Shown here piece after piece: positions 35,481 through 45,700 of a stretch of DNA of 64,000 nucleotides. The notes under the pieces are model-generated. The model did not search any database, was not told the DNA's origin, and worked only from the letters and a program-made list of their open reading frames with translations. Made by a program: the position numbers and the translations under genes. Position 1 is the first letter of the stretch, and each line of letters opens with the position of its first letter. The stretch spans positions 1 through 64,000 of the forward strand of contig CALCVP010000031.1 in NCBI GenBank assembly GCA_937907705.1, given 5' to 3'. This DNA comes from an uncultured Prevotella sp. Its GTDB lineage: Bacteria > Bacteroidota > Bacteroidia > Bacteroidales > Bacteroidaceae.

Positions 35481-36143
35481 ATGGACGTAAAAATAGATGA
35501 CTCGTGGAAAGCGCACATCGGCAAGGAGTTTGACGAGGAATACTTCAAACAGCTGATAGCGTTTGTACACCAGGAATACCGCAACTACACCTGTTATCCG
35601 CCGGGACGGCTGATATTCAATGCCTTCAACCTGTGCCCCTTTGACCGGGTAAAGGTAGTTATCATCGGGCAAGACCCCTACCATGAACCGGGACAGGCGC
35701 AGGGATTGGCATTCTCGGTCAACGATGGAGTGCAGTTTCCGCCGTCACTCATCAATATATTCAAGGAGGTACAAGCCGACACCGGGGCAGACATTCCACT
35801 GTCGGGCAGCCTTGTGCGCTGGGCCAAACAGGGGGTGCTGCTGCTCAATGCCACGCTGACGGTAAGGGAGCACCAGGCCGGCAGCCACCAGAAGCACGGC
35901 TGGGAGCAGTTTACTGATGCCGTCATCAAAGCCCTGTCGGAGCAAAAGGAGCATCTGGTGTTTATACTGTGGGGCGCCTACGCACAGAGCAAGGCGGCAT
36001 ATATAGACACGGCAAGGCACTTTGTGCTCAAGTCTGCCCACCCTTCGCCACTCTCGGCGTATCGCGGTTTCTTCGGCAACCACCACTTCAGCCTTGCCAA
36101 CCAGTACCTGCAAAGCAAGGGATTGGCACCCATAGAGTGGTAA
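35481..36143 (+). CDS. ung: Uracil-DNA glycosylase (family 1)
   Basis: Removes uracil from DNA as the first step of base excision repair. The catalytic-water motif GQDPYHEPGQAQGLAFSV (about residues 60-77) and the DNA-intercalation motif HPSPLSAYRGFFG near the C-terminus are complete, as is LLLNATLTVREHQAGSH between them. The start at 35481 gives 220 residues, the usual family length, and agrees with the promoter position; the longer frame from 35430 would add 17 residues without similarity. It is followed after 105 bases by the DUF3109 gene. Confidence 0.96.
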   Translation: MDVKIDDSWKAHIGKEFDEEYFKQLIAFVHQEYRNYTCYPPGRLIFNAFNLCPFDRVKVVIIGQDPYHEPGQAQGLAFSVNDGVQFPPSLINIFKEVQADTGADIPLSGSLVRWAKQGVLLLNATLTVREHQAGSHQKHGWEQFTDAVIKALSEQKEHLVFILWGAYAQSKAAYIDTARHFVLKSAHPSPLSAYRGFFGNHHFSLANQYLQSKGLAPIEW

Positions 36144-36247
36144 CGCCCGCTGTCGGCTGGCTGAAAGAACTGGGGGCTTGACGCTCTTTTTCAAAAGAAA
36201 AAGCCAAATGAAAGAATACAAAAACATGATTAAAGCAACAAAGATAC

Positions 36248-36838
36248 ATGCTACCTATTATAGAAATTGACCATGTGCTCGTGTCGCCGGACATCTTTAC
36301 GGAATGCTTCTGCTGCGACCTTGACGCATGTAAAGGCATCTGCTGTGTGGAGGGTGATGCGGGTGCACCCGTTACACTCGACGAAATCGGAGGCATAGAA
36401 GATGCTCTTGACACGGTGTGGAACGACCTGTCTGCCAACGCACAGGCGGTAATAGACCGGCAGGGCGTGGCTTACAACGACCGCGACGGCGACCTCGTAA
36501 CCTCCATTGTGGGCGGTAAAGACTGCGTGTTTACCTGCTACGACAACGGCTGCTGCCTCTGCGCACTGGAAAAGGCATACCGGGAGAAGCGCACGAAATT
36601 CTGCAAACCCATCAGCTGTGCGCTCTACCCTATCCGCGAAAAGCGGCTGAGCAACGGCATGGTGGGGCTTAACTACCATCGCTGGGCGGTGTGCAAAGAT
36701 GCCGTAAAGAAGGGGCGGGAGCTGCAACTGCCTGTCTACAAGTTTCTGCAAGGGCCGCTCACCCGCCGGTTTGGGGAGCAATGGTACAACGAACTGCTCA
36801 AGACAGCTGAAGAGCTGACCAAGGCGGGACTGCTGTAA
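36248..36838 (+). CDS. DUF3109 family cysteine-rich protein
   Basis: A 196-residue cytoplasmic protein rich in cysteine: ECFCCDLDACKGICCVEGDAG near residue 18 (shown by its ends), TCYDNGCCLCALEK near 95 and FCKPISCALYP near 117. The pattern resembles the YkgJ/UPF0153 group of putative metal- or cluster-binding proteins. Family function is not known. It is cotranscribed or closely spaced behind ung. The stop lies 122 bases from the convergent AraC gene end, with a terminator between. Confidence 0.88.
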   Translation: MLPIIEIDHVLVSPDIFTECFCCDLDACKGICCVEGDAGAPVTLDEIGGIEDALDTVWNDLSANAQAVIDRQGVAYNDRDGDLVTSIVGGKDCVFTCYDNGCCLCALEKAYREKRTKFCKPISCALYPIREKRLSNGMVGLNYHRWAVCKDAVKKGRELQLPVYKFLQGPLTRRFGEQWYNELLKTAEELTKAGLL

Positions 36839-36898
36839 GCAGCCTGACAGTGCTTGTAAAGCAACAGAGACAAACGGCATTTGAATGCCGTTCGGAAC

Positions 36899-36945
36899 AA
36901 AAAAGCCGCACTATGGTTGGTATTTCAATGCCAAACATAGTGCGG
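36899..36945 (-). terminator. Terminator of the AraC-family gene
   Basis: On the minus strand a 15-bp stem (CCGCACTATGTTTGG paired with CCAACCATAGTGCGG, one mismatch) is followed by six T after a G and C (36904-36899). It stands between two convergent genes. A separate small palindrome (36873-36892) lies next to it without a T-tract. Confidence 0.8.
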
Positions 36946-36959
36946 TTTGCTGTTATTCG

Positions 36960-37841
36960 TTATTTCTTCCGGTAGTTCATGGGCGACATACCCACATGTT
37001 CCTTGAAGTATTTGCCCAAGAACGACTGGTTGGGAAAGTTCATGTCGTGGGCTATTTCCTTGATGCTCTTCGTGCTGTTCCTGAGCTGCACGCGCAGCTC
37101 CATGACCACATAGTTGTCTATCCACTCGTTAGGCGTGCGGTGGCTCACCTGCTTCACCGTCTCGGACAGATACTTGGCAGTGATGCAGAGCTGCTTGCCG
37201 TACCACGACACGCGGCGCTCCCGGCGGAAGTTTTCTTCCACCAAGGTAATGAATTGCGTAAAGATGGCCTCGGCACGCGTCAGCTTTCGCTCCGAGGTTT
37301 GCAGTACACGGTGCTGCGCATTGCCCATATCATAAATCAGAGCTGCCATCAGCATGCGCGCCACATCGCGGCGAAACATGTGCACAGGGGTATCTATACG
37401 TGCCTTGATCATGTGGAAATACTCTTTGACAAGCTCCACCTCTTCAGGATAAATGCCAAAGACAGGGTGGTTTCTTGACAGCAAAAACAGCATGGAAAGC
37501 TCATGGACGCCCTGCACTACCTCATAAAAGAAATTGTAAGACATGATGATGGCCAGCCCCTGTATGTCGGAACTCATGTAGTCGTTGCACACCATCTGGC
37601 CCTCACTGATGATGAACACATCGTTGGCTTTTACCTCAAAAGCTTGCGTATCGGCAGTAAAACGCATGCTTCCATGCGTACACAAACCTACCACTATGCA
37701 GGCCCTGCGGGCAGGATAGTCAAGACGCACCGCAGGAAAGGCATCCACCAGCAGCAGGTCATCGCCTATGCAACAAGGGTTTTGGGATGACTTGATGTCG
37801 GCAATCGTTACGACAGGCAGGTCTTTTTCCGTTGTTCTCAT
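36960..37841 (-). CDS. AraC-family transcriptional regulator
   Basis: A 293-residue regulator with an N-terminal cupin-like sensing region (about residues 20-150, with FEVKANDVFIISEGQMV) and a C-terminal AraC DNA-binding domain (about 190-290; VKQVSHRTPNEWIDNYVVM and PNQSFLGKYFKEHVGMSPMNY). The frame extends back to 38096, but that start lies upstream of the -7 element at 38070-38077, so I use the ATG at 37841 (MRTTEKDLPVVTI). It is downstream of the C10 protease operon on the same strand but has its own promoter and is separated from it by a hairpin. Target genes are not shown by the sequence. Confidence 0.9.
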   Translation of the reverse strand: MRTTEKDLPVVTIADIKSSQNPCCIGDDLLLVDAFPAVRLDYPARRACIVVGLCTHGSMRFTADTQAFEVKANDVFIISEGQMVCNDYMSSDIQGLAIIMSYNFFYEVVQGVHELSMLFLLSRNHPVFGIYPEEVELVKEYFHMIKARIDTPVHMFRRDVARMLMAALIYDMGNAQHRVLQTSERKLTRAEAIFTQFITLVEENFRRERRVSWYGKQLCITAKYLSETVKQVSHRTPNEWIDNYVVMELRVQLRNSTKSIKEIAHDMNFPNQSFLGKYFKEHVGMSPMNYRKK

Positions 37842-38069
37842 GTATCTTCTGTTATCTGTTTTTCCTTTTAGTAATGTGCTGCTGTGCCACACATACAAGC
37901 ATATCTTTCCATACCCGGCACGGCTTTCTCTGTCAGAAAGAGACCTTTCTGCATGAACAAAGCAACTCGTCAGTGTAAACAAACAAGCGCATTGAAAAGA
38001 TAAATGTAGCTTCGCTATTGTAAATAAAACGTTTAATGTAAAGTATAAAAGCAACAAGCAAGCACTTTG

Positions 38070-38077
38070 CAAAGCTA
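38070..38077 (-). promoter_or_regulatory. Promoter -7 element of the AraC-family gene
   Basis: Minus strand TAGCTTTG matches TAnnTTTG. CAAA on plus (TTTG on minus) at 38094-38097 is 16 bases upstream, a little close for a -33 element. The predicted leader is about 220 bases. Confidence 0.45.
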
Positions 38078-38180
38078 CAAAATTTATCGTAAACAAAACT
38101 TATACTTTTGCCTAAAAGATGTATTTATTCAATGACAAAAGCTAAAAAAACACTGAAAATGCACACTTTCGGTAAACAAA

Positions 38181-38220
38181 TGCGCCCCTGCCAACCTGTA
38201 TTTCAGGTGGCAGGGGCGCA
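38181..38220. terminator. GC-rich hairpin after the C10 protease operon
   Basis: A 17-bp stem starting TGCGCCCCTGCC with one bulged A and a 5-base loop lies 41 bases beyond the protease stop codon. On the minus strand it is followed by ATTTGTTT. It is probably the operon terminator. Confidence 0.7.
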
Positions 38221-38260
38221 AACTGTTGCAGCGGTCGCTCAACAGGAGCGACAAGATTGT

Positions 38261-39934
38261 TTACTCGTTGACGACTTTCTTTACAGTGCTGCCGCTCTTC
38301 ACAATCAGCAAGCCCTTGGCATTGACGTCTGACAGGCGGAAGTTGGCAGTCTTGCAGCGGTAGAGCTGCTCGCCCTGGGCATTGTAAACGGTGGTGTACT
38401 CGTCAGCAGCTGGCTGGCTGACAGTAACCTGACGGTCTATGCCGGTAGGCGTATCCTTGGTTACGGTTACTCTACTGCCGTTCTTCACGATGGTGTATGA
38501 GGTTACGCCACCCGCAGCTCTGACAGGAAACTCGTTGTCGCTGTTGACATACTTGGTGGTAACCGTCAGCTTGTAAGTGCCGTTGGCAGCATTGCTGAGG
38601 GTTGAACGCTTGCTGTCGTTGTAAAGATAGCCAAGGTTCAGATTGGGCGAATAGTAAGGCATGGCATGCACAGCATCGTCCTCATTGTCTATATTGATGA
38701 ACGTGTCATCATAGGTAGTGCCGTCCGGACGGGTCCAGTGTGCGGTTACAGTGCCCATGAAGTCGTAGTCGTTATAGTTCATGATAGGCGACGATTGCGA
38801 TACCTTGAACACCAAAGTGTTGCTGGTTGCGCTTACGTCAGGTGTCTTTGTAAAGTAGAGGTCTGAATGCTCCGGCACATTCTCGTCAGGCAAAGCAAAG
38901 CCTACTATCATGTTTTGATAAGAAGAATACTTCTCTTCACTGCCGTTAGGCTGAAGGATGTTCATGTCGTAGTATCCGTCTTTTGAACCGTCCCAGCCCC
39001 AGTTTACGTGCACGAGTCCTTCGGCATTGTAGCCGTCAAACACGAAAGCATGACCCGCACTCTTGTCAATGTCGCTGCCGGAGTAAAGCAACGGACGACC
39101 GGCATTCAGCTCACCGTAGAGCATGTCGTTCCATTCTTCAGCAGTATAATATTCGCGGCGCACATTGTGCAGATTGGTATTGTACTTGAAGTTCTTGCGC
39201 AAGGCGTTGGCAGCCAGTATATAGTGAGAGCCGCTACCTGTGGCATTGTACTGCATGAAGACAGCTATACCACAGTGATACATCAGCTTTGCCACGGCAT
39301 CACCCTGGGTTTTGTTGTACTCGCCCTTCTTGTATTCAAGCAGCATGTTGTCGTAATCGTAGGTACCTTCCGCAAAATCTACAATCTCAAAGTTGTCGAT
39401 ACTGATTTCTTCGCCCTCTCCTGTGGTCGGGTATTTGTGGAAATACATGACCTGTGCCATAGCGGTAGCCACACAGCCAGAAGGGTATTTCTTGTAGCAA
39501 AGGAGGTTGTAAGGTTCTCCCTGCCCCCATTTGGTAAGCATGATAGGCTCCATCTCGGTCTTGTAGTTGCCGCTCACGCGCACCGCTTTCTTCACAGTGC
39601 CGTTGGCCAAGGCCTCGTTTGCAGCATTGAGCCACCAGGTAAAGCCGTCGGGCATCGTGCTGTCGTAAGGGCTGGTAGAGTAGCCCAGCACCGCCTCATT
39701 GGCGTCATCGTTGGCAATAACGGCAAAACCGCCTTGGTGAGAACCCATCACCGTGAGGGCAGGCATCACCTTGAGTTCGAGCATTTCTGAAGCGGCAGGA
39801 GCCTTCTTCATGCCCCCTTGACTTGCCAAAGCAGCGGCAGCAGCCAGCTGCTTCTGGCGTAATGTACGCTCGGCAGCCTGTGTGCCCAACAAAGAAGCAG
39901 CCATGAGCGCCAAAAGGAAATAACGTTTCTTCAT
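38261..39934 (-). CDS. Secreted C10-family cysteine protease (streptopain/interpain-like)
   Basis: A 557-residue exported protease. Signal peptide MKKRYFLLALMAASLLGTQA, then a Spi-type propeptide (about 20-120) and the papain-like C10 domain: the catalytic Cys is in PSGCVATAMAQVMYFHKYP (near 153), His in DKSAGHAFVFDGY (near 295), followed by NWGWDG. A beta-sandwich and a C-terminal sorting-like tail end it. Relatives are streptopain of Streptococcus and interpain A of Prevotella intermedia. The frame opens at 39964; the ATG at 39934 begins the signal peptide. As last gene of a susC-susD-lipoprotein unit it probably cuts host proteins into peptides for import (inference). Confidence 0.92.
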   Translation of the reverse strand: MKKRYFLLALMAASLLGTQAAERTLRQKQLAAAAALASQGGMKKAPAASEMLELKVMPALTVMGSHQGGFAVIANDDANEAVLGYSTSPYDSTMPDGFTWWLNAANEALANGTVKKAVRVSGNYKTEMEPIMLTKWGQGEPYNLLCYKKYPSGCVATAMAQVMYFHKYPTTGEGEEISIDNFEIVDFAEGTYDYDNMLLEYKKGEYNKTQGDAVAKLMYHCGIAVFMQYNATGSGSHYILAANALRKNFKYNTNLHNVRREYYTAEEWNDMLYGELNAGRPLLYSGSDIDKSAGHAFVFDGYNAEGLVHVNWGWDGSKDGYYDMNILQPNGSEEKYSSYQNMIVGFALPDENVPEHSDLYFTKTPDVSATSNTLVFKVSQSSPIMNYNDYDFMGTVTAHWTRPDGTTYDDTFINIDNEDDAVHAMPYYSPNLNLGYLYNDSKRSTLSNAANGTYKLTVTTKYVNSDNEFPVRAAGGVTSYTIVKNGSRVTVTKDTPTGIDRQVTVSQPAADEYTTVYNAQGEQLYRCKTANFRLSDVNAKGLLIVKSGSTVKKVVNE

Positions 39935-40032
39935 CTTATTAACAGTTAATTTATAAATGAACATTTAGGAGAAAAAGGCCGAACAGTACCGAGGCTGTCC
40001 GACCTTCATTATAGTCAATAATTAGAGAGTGC

Positions 40033-40944
40033 TTAGTTAGCTGGCTTGGCAGGTACCGGGTTGTAAGTTGCCGGGAACACCAAGTCGTGCTCGCCGCCTG
40101 TCAAACCATAACCTGTAGTGCCTATTGGGTAGCTCAAGCTGAAGATAACAGCATGTTCTTTTTCGTCCCAAGTACCGACACCACTTACGGTACAGTCACC
40201 ACTTACGCCTTGGCCATCGTCAAAATGGAATACTTTGGTGCTGTTGTCTACGGTAGCATTGCCCTTATAGTCAAGGGTAAAGTACATGCTGTATTCATCA
40301 CCAACAGTAAGACCCAATTGCTCGCCTATGGCTCCAAAAGGATTCTTGATATAATAGGTATGGGTACCTTTTTCGGTATCCTCACCGTAATCATATACAT
40401 CAATATCCCAAGGATACATGGTTGTATTATCGCTCATGAACCAGCTTGCCTTAAACTGGCAACCAGGTATTTTGTTCAACACGCTTACGGTGTAGGTCTG
40501 AGATCTTGCACCATACATATAGCTTGCACCGGTACCATCGGCATCATTGACGGTGCTCACCTTAACCTTGACGTTGATAACTTTCTTTCCGCTCTCGGCA
40601 AGGGTCTTCAAAGATGAGAGGTCAAGTGTTTTGGTAACCCTACTTTCGCCTGCGGCAAACTTCACTGTCTCGGTCTTGTTGATACCTTCGCCTGTAATGT
40701 AGACAGTATAGTCCTCTGCCTTGGCGGTGTCATGACGTGCTACGGTGTAAGAAGAACTGAAAGCGGTGGCGTCATCGTCTGAGGTCAGCACCTTGGTAAG
40801 GTCGCTGCTGTTGGCAATGATATAGGCACCGGAGTTGTCGGAGTCCGGGTTGCCATCGTAGCTGTACTCGTCTGTACAAGCGTTCAGCGCTGTCATCAGC
40901 ACAGCCATCAACGCTACGTAGCTGTATTTGAATATCTTTTTCAT
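40033..40944 (-). CDS. Surface lipoprotein of a SusCD locus
   Basis: A 303-residue lipoprotein. The signal peptide ends in a lipobox-like LMTALNAC (Cys at about residue 23), followed by an acidic DEYSYDGNPDSDNSG stretch of the kind linked to surface export in Bacteroidetes. The rest is beta-rich; residues about 40-150 resemble a short Ig-like or BACON/DUF1735-like repeat. I cannot name the family firmly. It lies 42 bases after susD and 98 bases before the protease, the place of SusE/F-like binding lipoproteins, so a role in substrate binding is inferred from position. Confidence 0.75.
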   Translation of the reverse strand: MKKIFKYSYVALMAVLMTALNACTDEYSYDGNPDSDNSGAYIIANSSDLTKVLTSDDDATAFSSSYTVARHDTAKAEDYTVYITGEGINKTETVKFAAGESRVTKTLDLSSLKTLAESGKKVINVKVKVSTVNDADGTGASYMYGARSQTYTVSVLNKIPGCQFKASWFMSDNTTMYPWDIDVYDYGEDTEKGTHTYYIKNPFGAIGEQLGLTVGDEYSMYFTLDYKGNATVDNSTKVFHFDDGQGVSGDCTVSGVGTWDEKEHAVIFSLSYPIGTTGYGLTGGEHDLVFPATYNPVPAKPAN

Positions 40945-40962
40945 TGTGTTTTCAATTAAAAT

Positions 40963-40998
40963 CGTTTACTCTTCTGTTCGTTTCGTTTACTCTTCTGT
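40963..40998. repeat. Direct repeat duplicating the end of susD
   Basis: CGTTTACTCTTCTGT occurs at 40963-40977 and again at 40984-40998. On the minus strand the second copy holds the last codons and stop of susD (GAA GAG TAA); the first repeats them 21 bases downstream. It looks like a slippage duplication that leaves a second stop behind the gene. Confidence 0.85.
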
Positions 40999-42684
40999 CC
41001 ACTCCGTGTACTTGCTTGACGGGTCTGGGTTGTTCTTGCCCACAATGGCAGCATTGTTGTTCTGCTCGGTACGAACGATACACCAGTTCATCCATGCCGG
41101 GCGGCCTTTGGTATTGAAACGGGTAGTTGCCTTGAAGTTGGTGCCTGAGTAGCCACGGGTTACGCTCCAGTTCAGACGCTTGATGTCGAAGAAACTGATG
41201 CCTTCGCCCCAGAACTCGATACGCTTCTGGTTGACGATGGCCTTAATAACGTCTTCCTTGTCTGACCCGGAGATTTTGTACTTGTCTTTGCTGAAACCTG
41301 AACGATAGTTGTTCATGAAGCCCTCAAACAGGGTCTTGGCATTCTTGGCACTACCGTAGTGTGCCAACGCTTCTGCCTGAATGAAGTACATTTCCTCAAT
41401 ACGCATCAGCGGGTAAGCAGATGCACAGGCCACCTTGTAATTGGTATAGTTGCCCTCGTTAGGCTGGAACTTATAGCCTACATTAGGAGTAAGCTTGTTG
41501 TCACTGTCAAAGAACACCTGCATCCAGTTGCCGGCATACATTTCCTTAAAGAGGTTATTGTCCATCATTGGCACCGGACCTGCACCTGCATAGCCGAAAC
41601 TACACTGCGGACTCATCCAAGAAGTCCAGTTGACAATACCTGAGGTAACGGTAGCATCCTGATCTGTCTGCTGAGCACCCCAAAGGAATTTGCTCAATGT
41701 GTTGAAGCAAGTCTTTGTATAACCGGTTATCTCACCACTTGAATTCACTTCCAAACAGTCTGAATATGACATAGGAGCATCTGAGCTGGCAGCCTTGATT
41801 GCCGTGTTGGCATAGTCGTAAGCCATGCGGTAGCTGGTCTTGCCGGCAGCTACGGCAGCCGGGTCTGAACCGTCGGCAGCAGCCTTGTCTGAGCCGTCGG
41901 GGTTGGCACCGTCCCACATGTAGAGGCGGGCATAAAGACCGTAAACGGCAGCCTCGTGAGGCAAGGTCCTGTTTGCGCCGAGCGACTCACTGGCTTTGGC
42001 CAAGTAAGGTACATAGGTCAATGCGCTGTCGAGGTCGTTCTTGATGAAGGCGAACATCTGCTTGTGTGTAGCACGCGGATTGTTCTTGGTGTCCTGTTGG
42101 GTAGTGGTGTCGGTTACGATAGGCACTGTAAGACCTTCCACACCATTGGCCTTGGCCTCTGCTTCAGTAACATCTGCAGGCAGATACTCGTAGCAACGAG
42201 CCATGTCAAGATAGTACATAGCGCGGAAAGCGTAAGCTGCACCACGGGCGCCCTTTACCAACAGAGAATCAGAACCTGTAACATCGGTAGCAGAAGCGAG
42301 CAGCTTGTTGCAGGTAAGCACAGACTGATAGTAGTAGTTCCACAGGTATTGCGGCATCATGTAGGCGTCGCCCTGGCCGAGGTTTCGCTCCCACCCCATA
42401 AACTGGTCGTAGTCAGAGAAAGCGATAGGCATATCACCTGTCTCTATATCACGCACGTGCATCATGGCACCATAGCCGAATGCATAGTGCTGATATGTGT
42501 CGCCTTCCATCACATTGAGTCGCTTAGGCAGTGCCATGAGCATACCACTCACGGTATTTTTTGATTGATCTATCTGGTTTTGGGTTGCACCGCTTGTAGG
42601 CTCGGTCTCGTCGATACAGCTTGTAGTAGCGAGAGAGAGAGAGGCGAGTGCCACACCCATAAACAATTTTATATTTCTTTTCAT
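40987..42684 (-). CDS. SusD/RagB-family outer-membrane nutrient-binding lipoprotein
   Basis: A 565-residue lipoprotein (lipobox LATTSC, Cys near 23) with the alpha-helical TPR-like SusD fold. Visible signs are the GARGAAYAFRAMYYLDMARCY helix (shown by its ends, near 145), YPLMRIEEMYFIQAEALAHYG (near 420) and IVNQKRIEFWGEGISFFDIKRL (near 480), all conserved in the family. It is the lid over the SusC channel and captures the substrate. It lies 26 bases after susC. Substrate class cannot be read from the fold, but the protease partner suggests peptides, as for P. gingivalis RagB. Confidence 0.95.
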   Translation of the reverse strand: MKRNIKLFMGVALASLSLATTSCIDETEPTSGATQNQIDQSKNTVSGMLMALPKRLNVMEGDTYQHYAFGYGAMMHVRDIETGDMPIAFSDYDQFMGWERNLGQGDAYMMPQYLWNYYYQSVLTCNKLLASATDVTGSDSLLVKGARGAAYAFRAMYYLDMARCYEYLPADVTEAEAKANGVEGLTVPIVTDTTTQQDTKNNPRATHKQMFAFIKNDLDSALTYVPYLAKASESLGANRTLPHEAAVYGLYARLYMWDGANPDGSDKAAADGSDPAAVAAGKTSYRMAYDYANTAIKAASSDAPMSYSDCLEVNSSGEITGYTKTCFNTLSKFLWGAQQTDQDATVTSGIVNWTSWMSPQCSFGYAGAGPVPMMDNNLFKEMYAGNWMQVFFDSDNKLTPNVGYKFQPNEGNYTNYKVACASAYPLMRIEEMYFIQAEALAHYGSAKNAKTLFEGFMNNYRSGFSKDKYKISGSDKEDVIKAIVNQKRIEFWGEGISFFDIKRLNWSVTRGYSGTNFKATTRFNTKGRPAWMNWCIVRTEQNNNAAIVGKNNPDPSSKYTEWTEE

Positions 42685-42710
42685 AATTGTTGTTCCTTGT
42701 TAATGCTAAA

Positions 42711-45700
42711 TTAGAATGTTACGGTCAAACCGCCGGAAATAGAACGGATTGGTGAGTAATAAGCAGCGGTAGATGTTCCGCTGATGCTCTGACGTGGGTC
42801 AAGACCTTGACGCTTGCTCCACAACCACAGGTTGTCGCCAGCCACATAAAGTTTAACATTCTGAATACCAAGGCTGTTAATCCATACGCGTGGCAGATTG
42901 TAAGCGATGTTGACATTCTGCAGTGCCAAGTAAGAAGCACTGGTCAGGAAGCGGTCTGAAGTAGCCGCCATGTATTCATCGCCGAACTGGAAGCGTGGCA
43001 CATTGGTATTGGTATTTTCAGGAGTCCATGCCTTGAGCAGGTCTGTATGGAACGCTCCGCCACGGGTTCCGCTCATTTCCTGCTGGTAGGTGGCATCAAA
43101 CACCTTGCCTCCGAGCTGGTAGTTGAAGGCTACAGATACCTCCAAGCCCTTGTAGCTGAGTGAGGTGCCGAAGCCGCCGTACACCTTAGGCAGCGCTGTG
43201 CCGCAGAGGTGATAGGTAGCGCTGCTGTACTCAGCAGTCTTCTCCTGGCCTGTTACTTTGCCATTGGCATCTTTAACATCTTTCCAATAGAGTGCTTCGC
43301 CTGTCTTTTCGTCTACACCTGCATACTTGGGCATATAGAAGTTGTAGATAGACTGGCCCTGACCATAGAAGTAGTTGCCTGAAGCATAACCCCCTACGCC
43401 ATCAATTGTCATTGAGCGGCGCTCTGCCGGCAGCTTGGTAATCTTGTTCTTGTAGGCTGTCATGTTGAGGTTGGCAGACCATACGAGGTCTTTGGTACGG
43501 ATGATGTCGCCGTTCAACTCTACCTCGACACCGCTGTTGGCCATATCGCCTACGTTGTCATAATAGCCGCCATAACCGAATGAAGGAGCTATCGGGAAGT
43601 AGAAGAGCATGTCTGAAGTCTTGCGGTAGAAATACTCTACGCTACCTGAAAGACGGCCCTTCCAGAATGAGAACTCGAAGCCGGTGTTGAAGTTGGCGTT
43701 CTTCTCCCATGTGATATTCTTGTTACCCAAGGTATTTGGACTAACGGCAATCTCGTCGTTGGAGTTGGAGATAGAGTAGGTATTGATGTAGCGGTAGCTA
43801 CCGATGGCATCGTTACCTTGCTCACCGTAAGAAGCCTTGAACTTGAGTTCGTCTACCCAAGGAGCGTTGAACCACTTTTCTTTAGAGATAATCCATGCGC
43901 CACCGAACGAGAAGAAGTTACCCCAACGGTGAGAAGGATCAAAGTAAGAAGAGGCATCACGGCGGAAAGAAACAGAGCCGAAGTAGCGGTTGCTCCAATT
44001 ATAGAGCGCACGGCCAAAGTAGCCCTCTACATTGTAGTCTGACACATAAGAGTTCTGGGTGCCGGCAATGACGGCATTGGCAAGCTCGCCGTTTCTGTAG
44101 TCGAACATGTTGCTCTTGGAACCGGTGAGTGAATAGCCTCTCAAGCGATAGTACTCATGACCGAGCATTACCTCGATGTTGTTCTCGCCGTAAGAATGGC
44201 CCCAGTTGAGCAACTGCTGGTAGTTGTAAGACCAGTTGCGGACATGAGCCTTGCTGACAGAACCGTTCAGCGAAGCATACTGTCCGAAGAACGGGTTGAC
44301 AGTCTGTGTGCTGCGAGTCTCTTCACTGGTTACCGTGTTGGTGGTAGTGAACTTGAAATCGTTGAGGAAGCGGATTTCGGCAGAACCCGTAGCGTTAACG
44401 GTATTGCCCTCATATCCGGACTGGTTCAGCTGGATGTCCGAGAGCGGGTTGCTCTGAGAGAAGTAAGGACGGGTCAAGCCGATAATGGTACCGTCGCCAT
44501 AGTCGTAAGACTTGATGCCGGCTTCCTTGTTGTACATGATGTTTCCCTTGCCGTCGCGCACGTAAAGCGGATAGATAGGTGCCATCTGTGTCAAGGCAAA
44601 CACATTGCCCGAGTCGTCTGAATCACCTTCGCTTGACAAATAGCTGGTATTGAAGTGGGTATAGGTCATGTTGCCGGCTACTTTCAGCCAAGGCTTCAGC
44701 TGATAGTCTGCCTTCAAACGGCCTGTAAAGCGCTTGTAGTCAGAGTTGTCGGTGATACCCTCATTGTCGAGATAGTTGACAGAACCATAGAAGTTGGACA
44801 CGTCTGTGGTACCGGTAGCCGTTACGGTGTACTCCTGACGGAGGCCGTTTCTGTAGGCTGCGTCAGACCAGTCGTCCGGCAGCAGGGTATAGTCCTGGCC
44901 GTTGTAAGAGATAACACGGCCGAGGGTAGCGTTAGGGTTAATCTTGCCGTTGTTTCCAATCAAATACTCTCCTGCGGGTACATTATAGACATTGTAACCC
45001 AGACCGTAAGTATTGTTGGCGGTAAGGTTGTTGTTGGCAAAGCGGGCTGCCTGATCTGCGCTGTAACCAAGCTTGTTGGTAGCGTAGTTGTTCAAGTTCT
45101 GATACCACATTTCGTAGTATTTGGCAGGGCTTTTTACAGTATAGTAATCGGGCAGTGCGCGTGAGTTGGAACCCCACTTGGCATCTACCGTGATGGTAGA
45201 CTTGCCCTTCTTGGCATTTTTGGTGGTAATCAAGATGACACCGTTGGCACCGCGCGCACCGTAGAGGGCGGCAGAAGCGGCATCTTTCAACACGGTCATT
45301 GACTCGATGTCTTGACTGCTTATCGAGTTCAGGTCGCCGTCATAAGGAGCACCGTCCACGATAATCAGAGGCGAAGTGCCTGCATTGATGGAGCTGATAC
45401 CACGTATCTTGATAGACGGTGAGCTGGCACCTGGCTGGCCAGATGAATTGTACATCTGCACACCTGACACCTTACCGTTCAAGGCGTCTACCGGGTTAGA
45501 TACCTGAAGCTTGCTGATGTCGTCTGATTTTACTACTGCTGCTGAACCTGTAAAGGCAGATTTCTTGGCAGTACCGTAAGCTACTACCATAACCTCGTCG
45601 AGGTTGCGCTGGTCTGAAGCCAAGGCTACCTTGATACGGCCGCCTTTTACGGTCACTTCCTGACCTTCCATACCCACATAGGTAACATTCAGCTTACTTG

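Larger units (their letters stand above)
37842..38260. other. Gap between AraC gene and C10 protease operon
   Basis: It contains the 220-base leader and promoter of the AraC gene (minus), a plus-strand TACTTTTG (38103-38110) with no recognisable gene behind it, and the large hairpin at 38181-38220. A 74-codon plus-strand frame starting at 38108 crosses into the protease gene and is most likely a shadow. Confidence 0.4.

Noticed and set aside
37842..38096. Longer AraC-family protein starting at 38096
   Set aside because: The start lies upstream of the -7 element (38070-38077), and the extra 85 residues are a Cys- and Leu-rich translation of leader DNA.
38103..38332. Small plus-strand gene behind TACTTTTG at 38103
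   Set aside because: The only frame crosses a strong hairpin and runs antisense into the C10 protease gene; no recognisable product.
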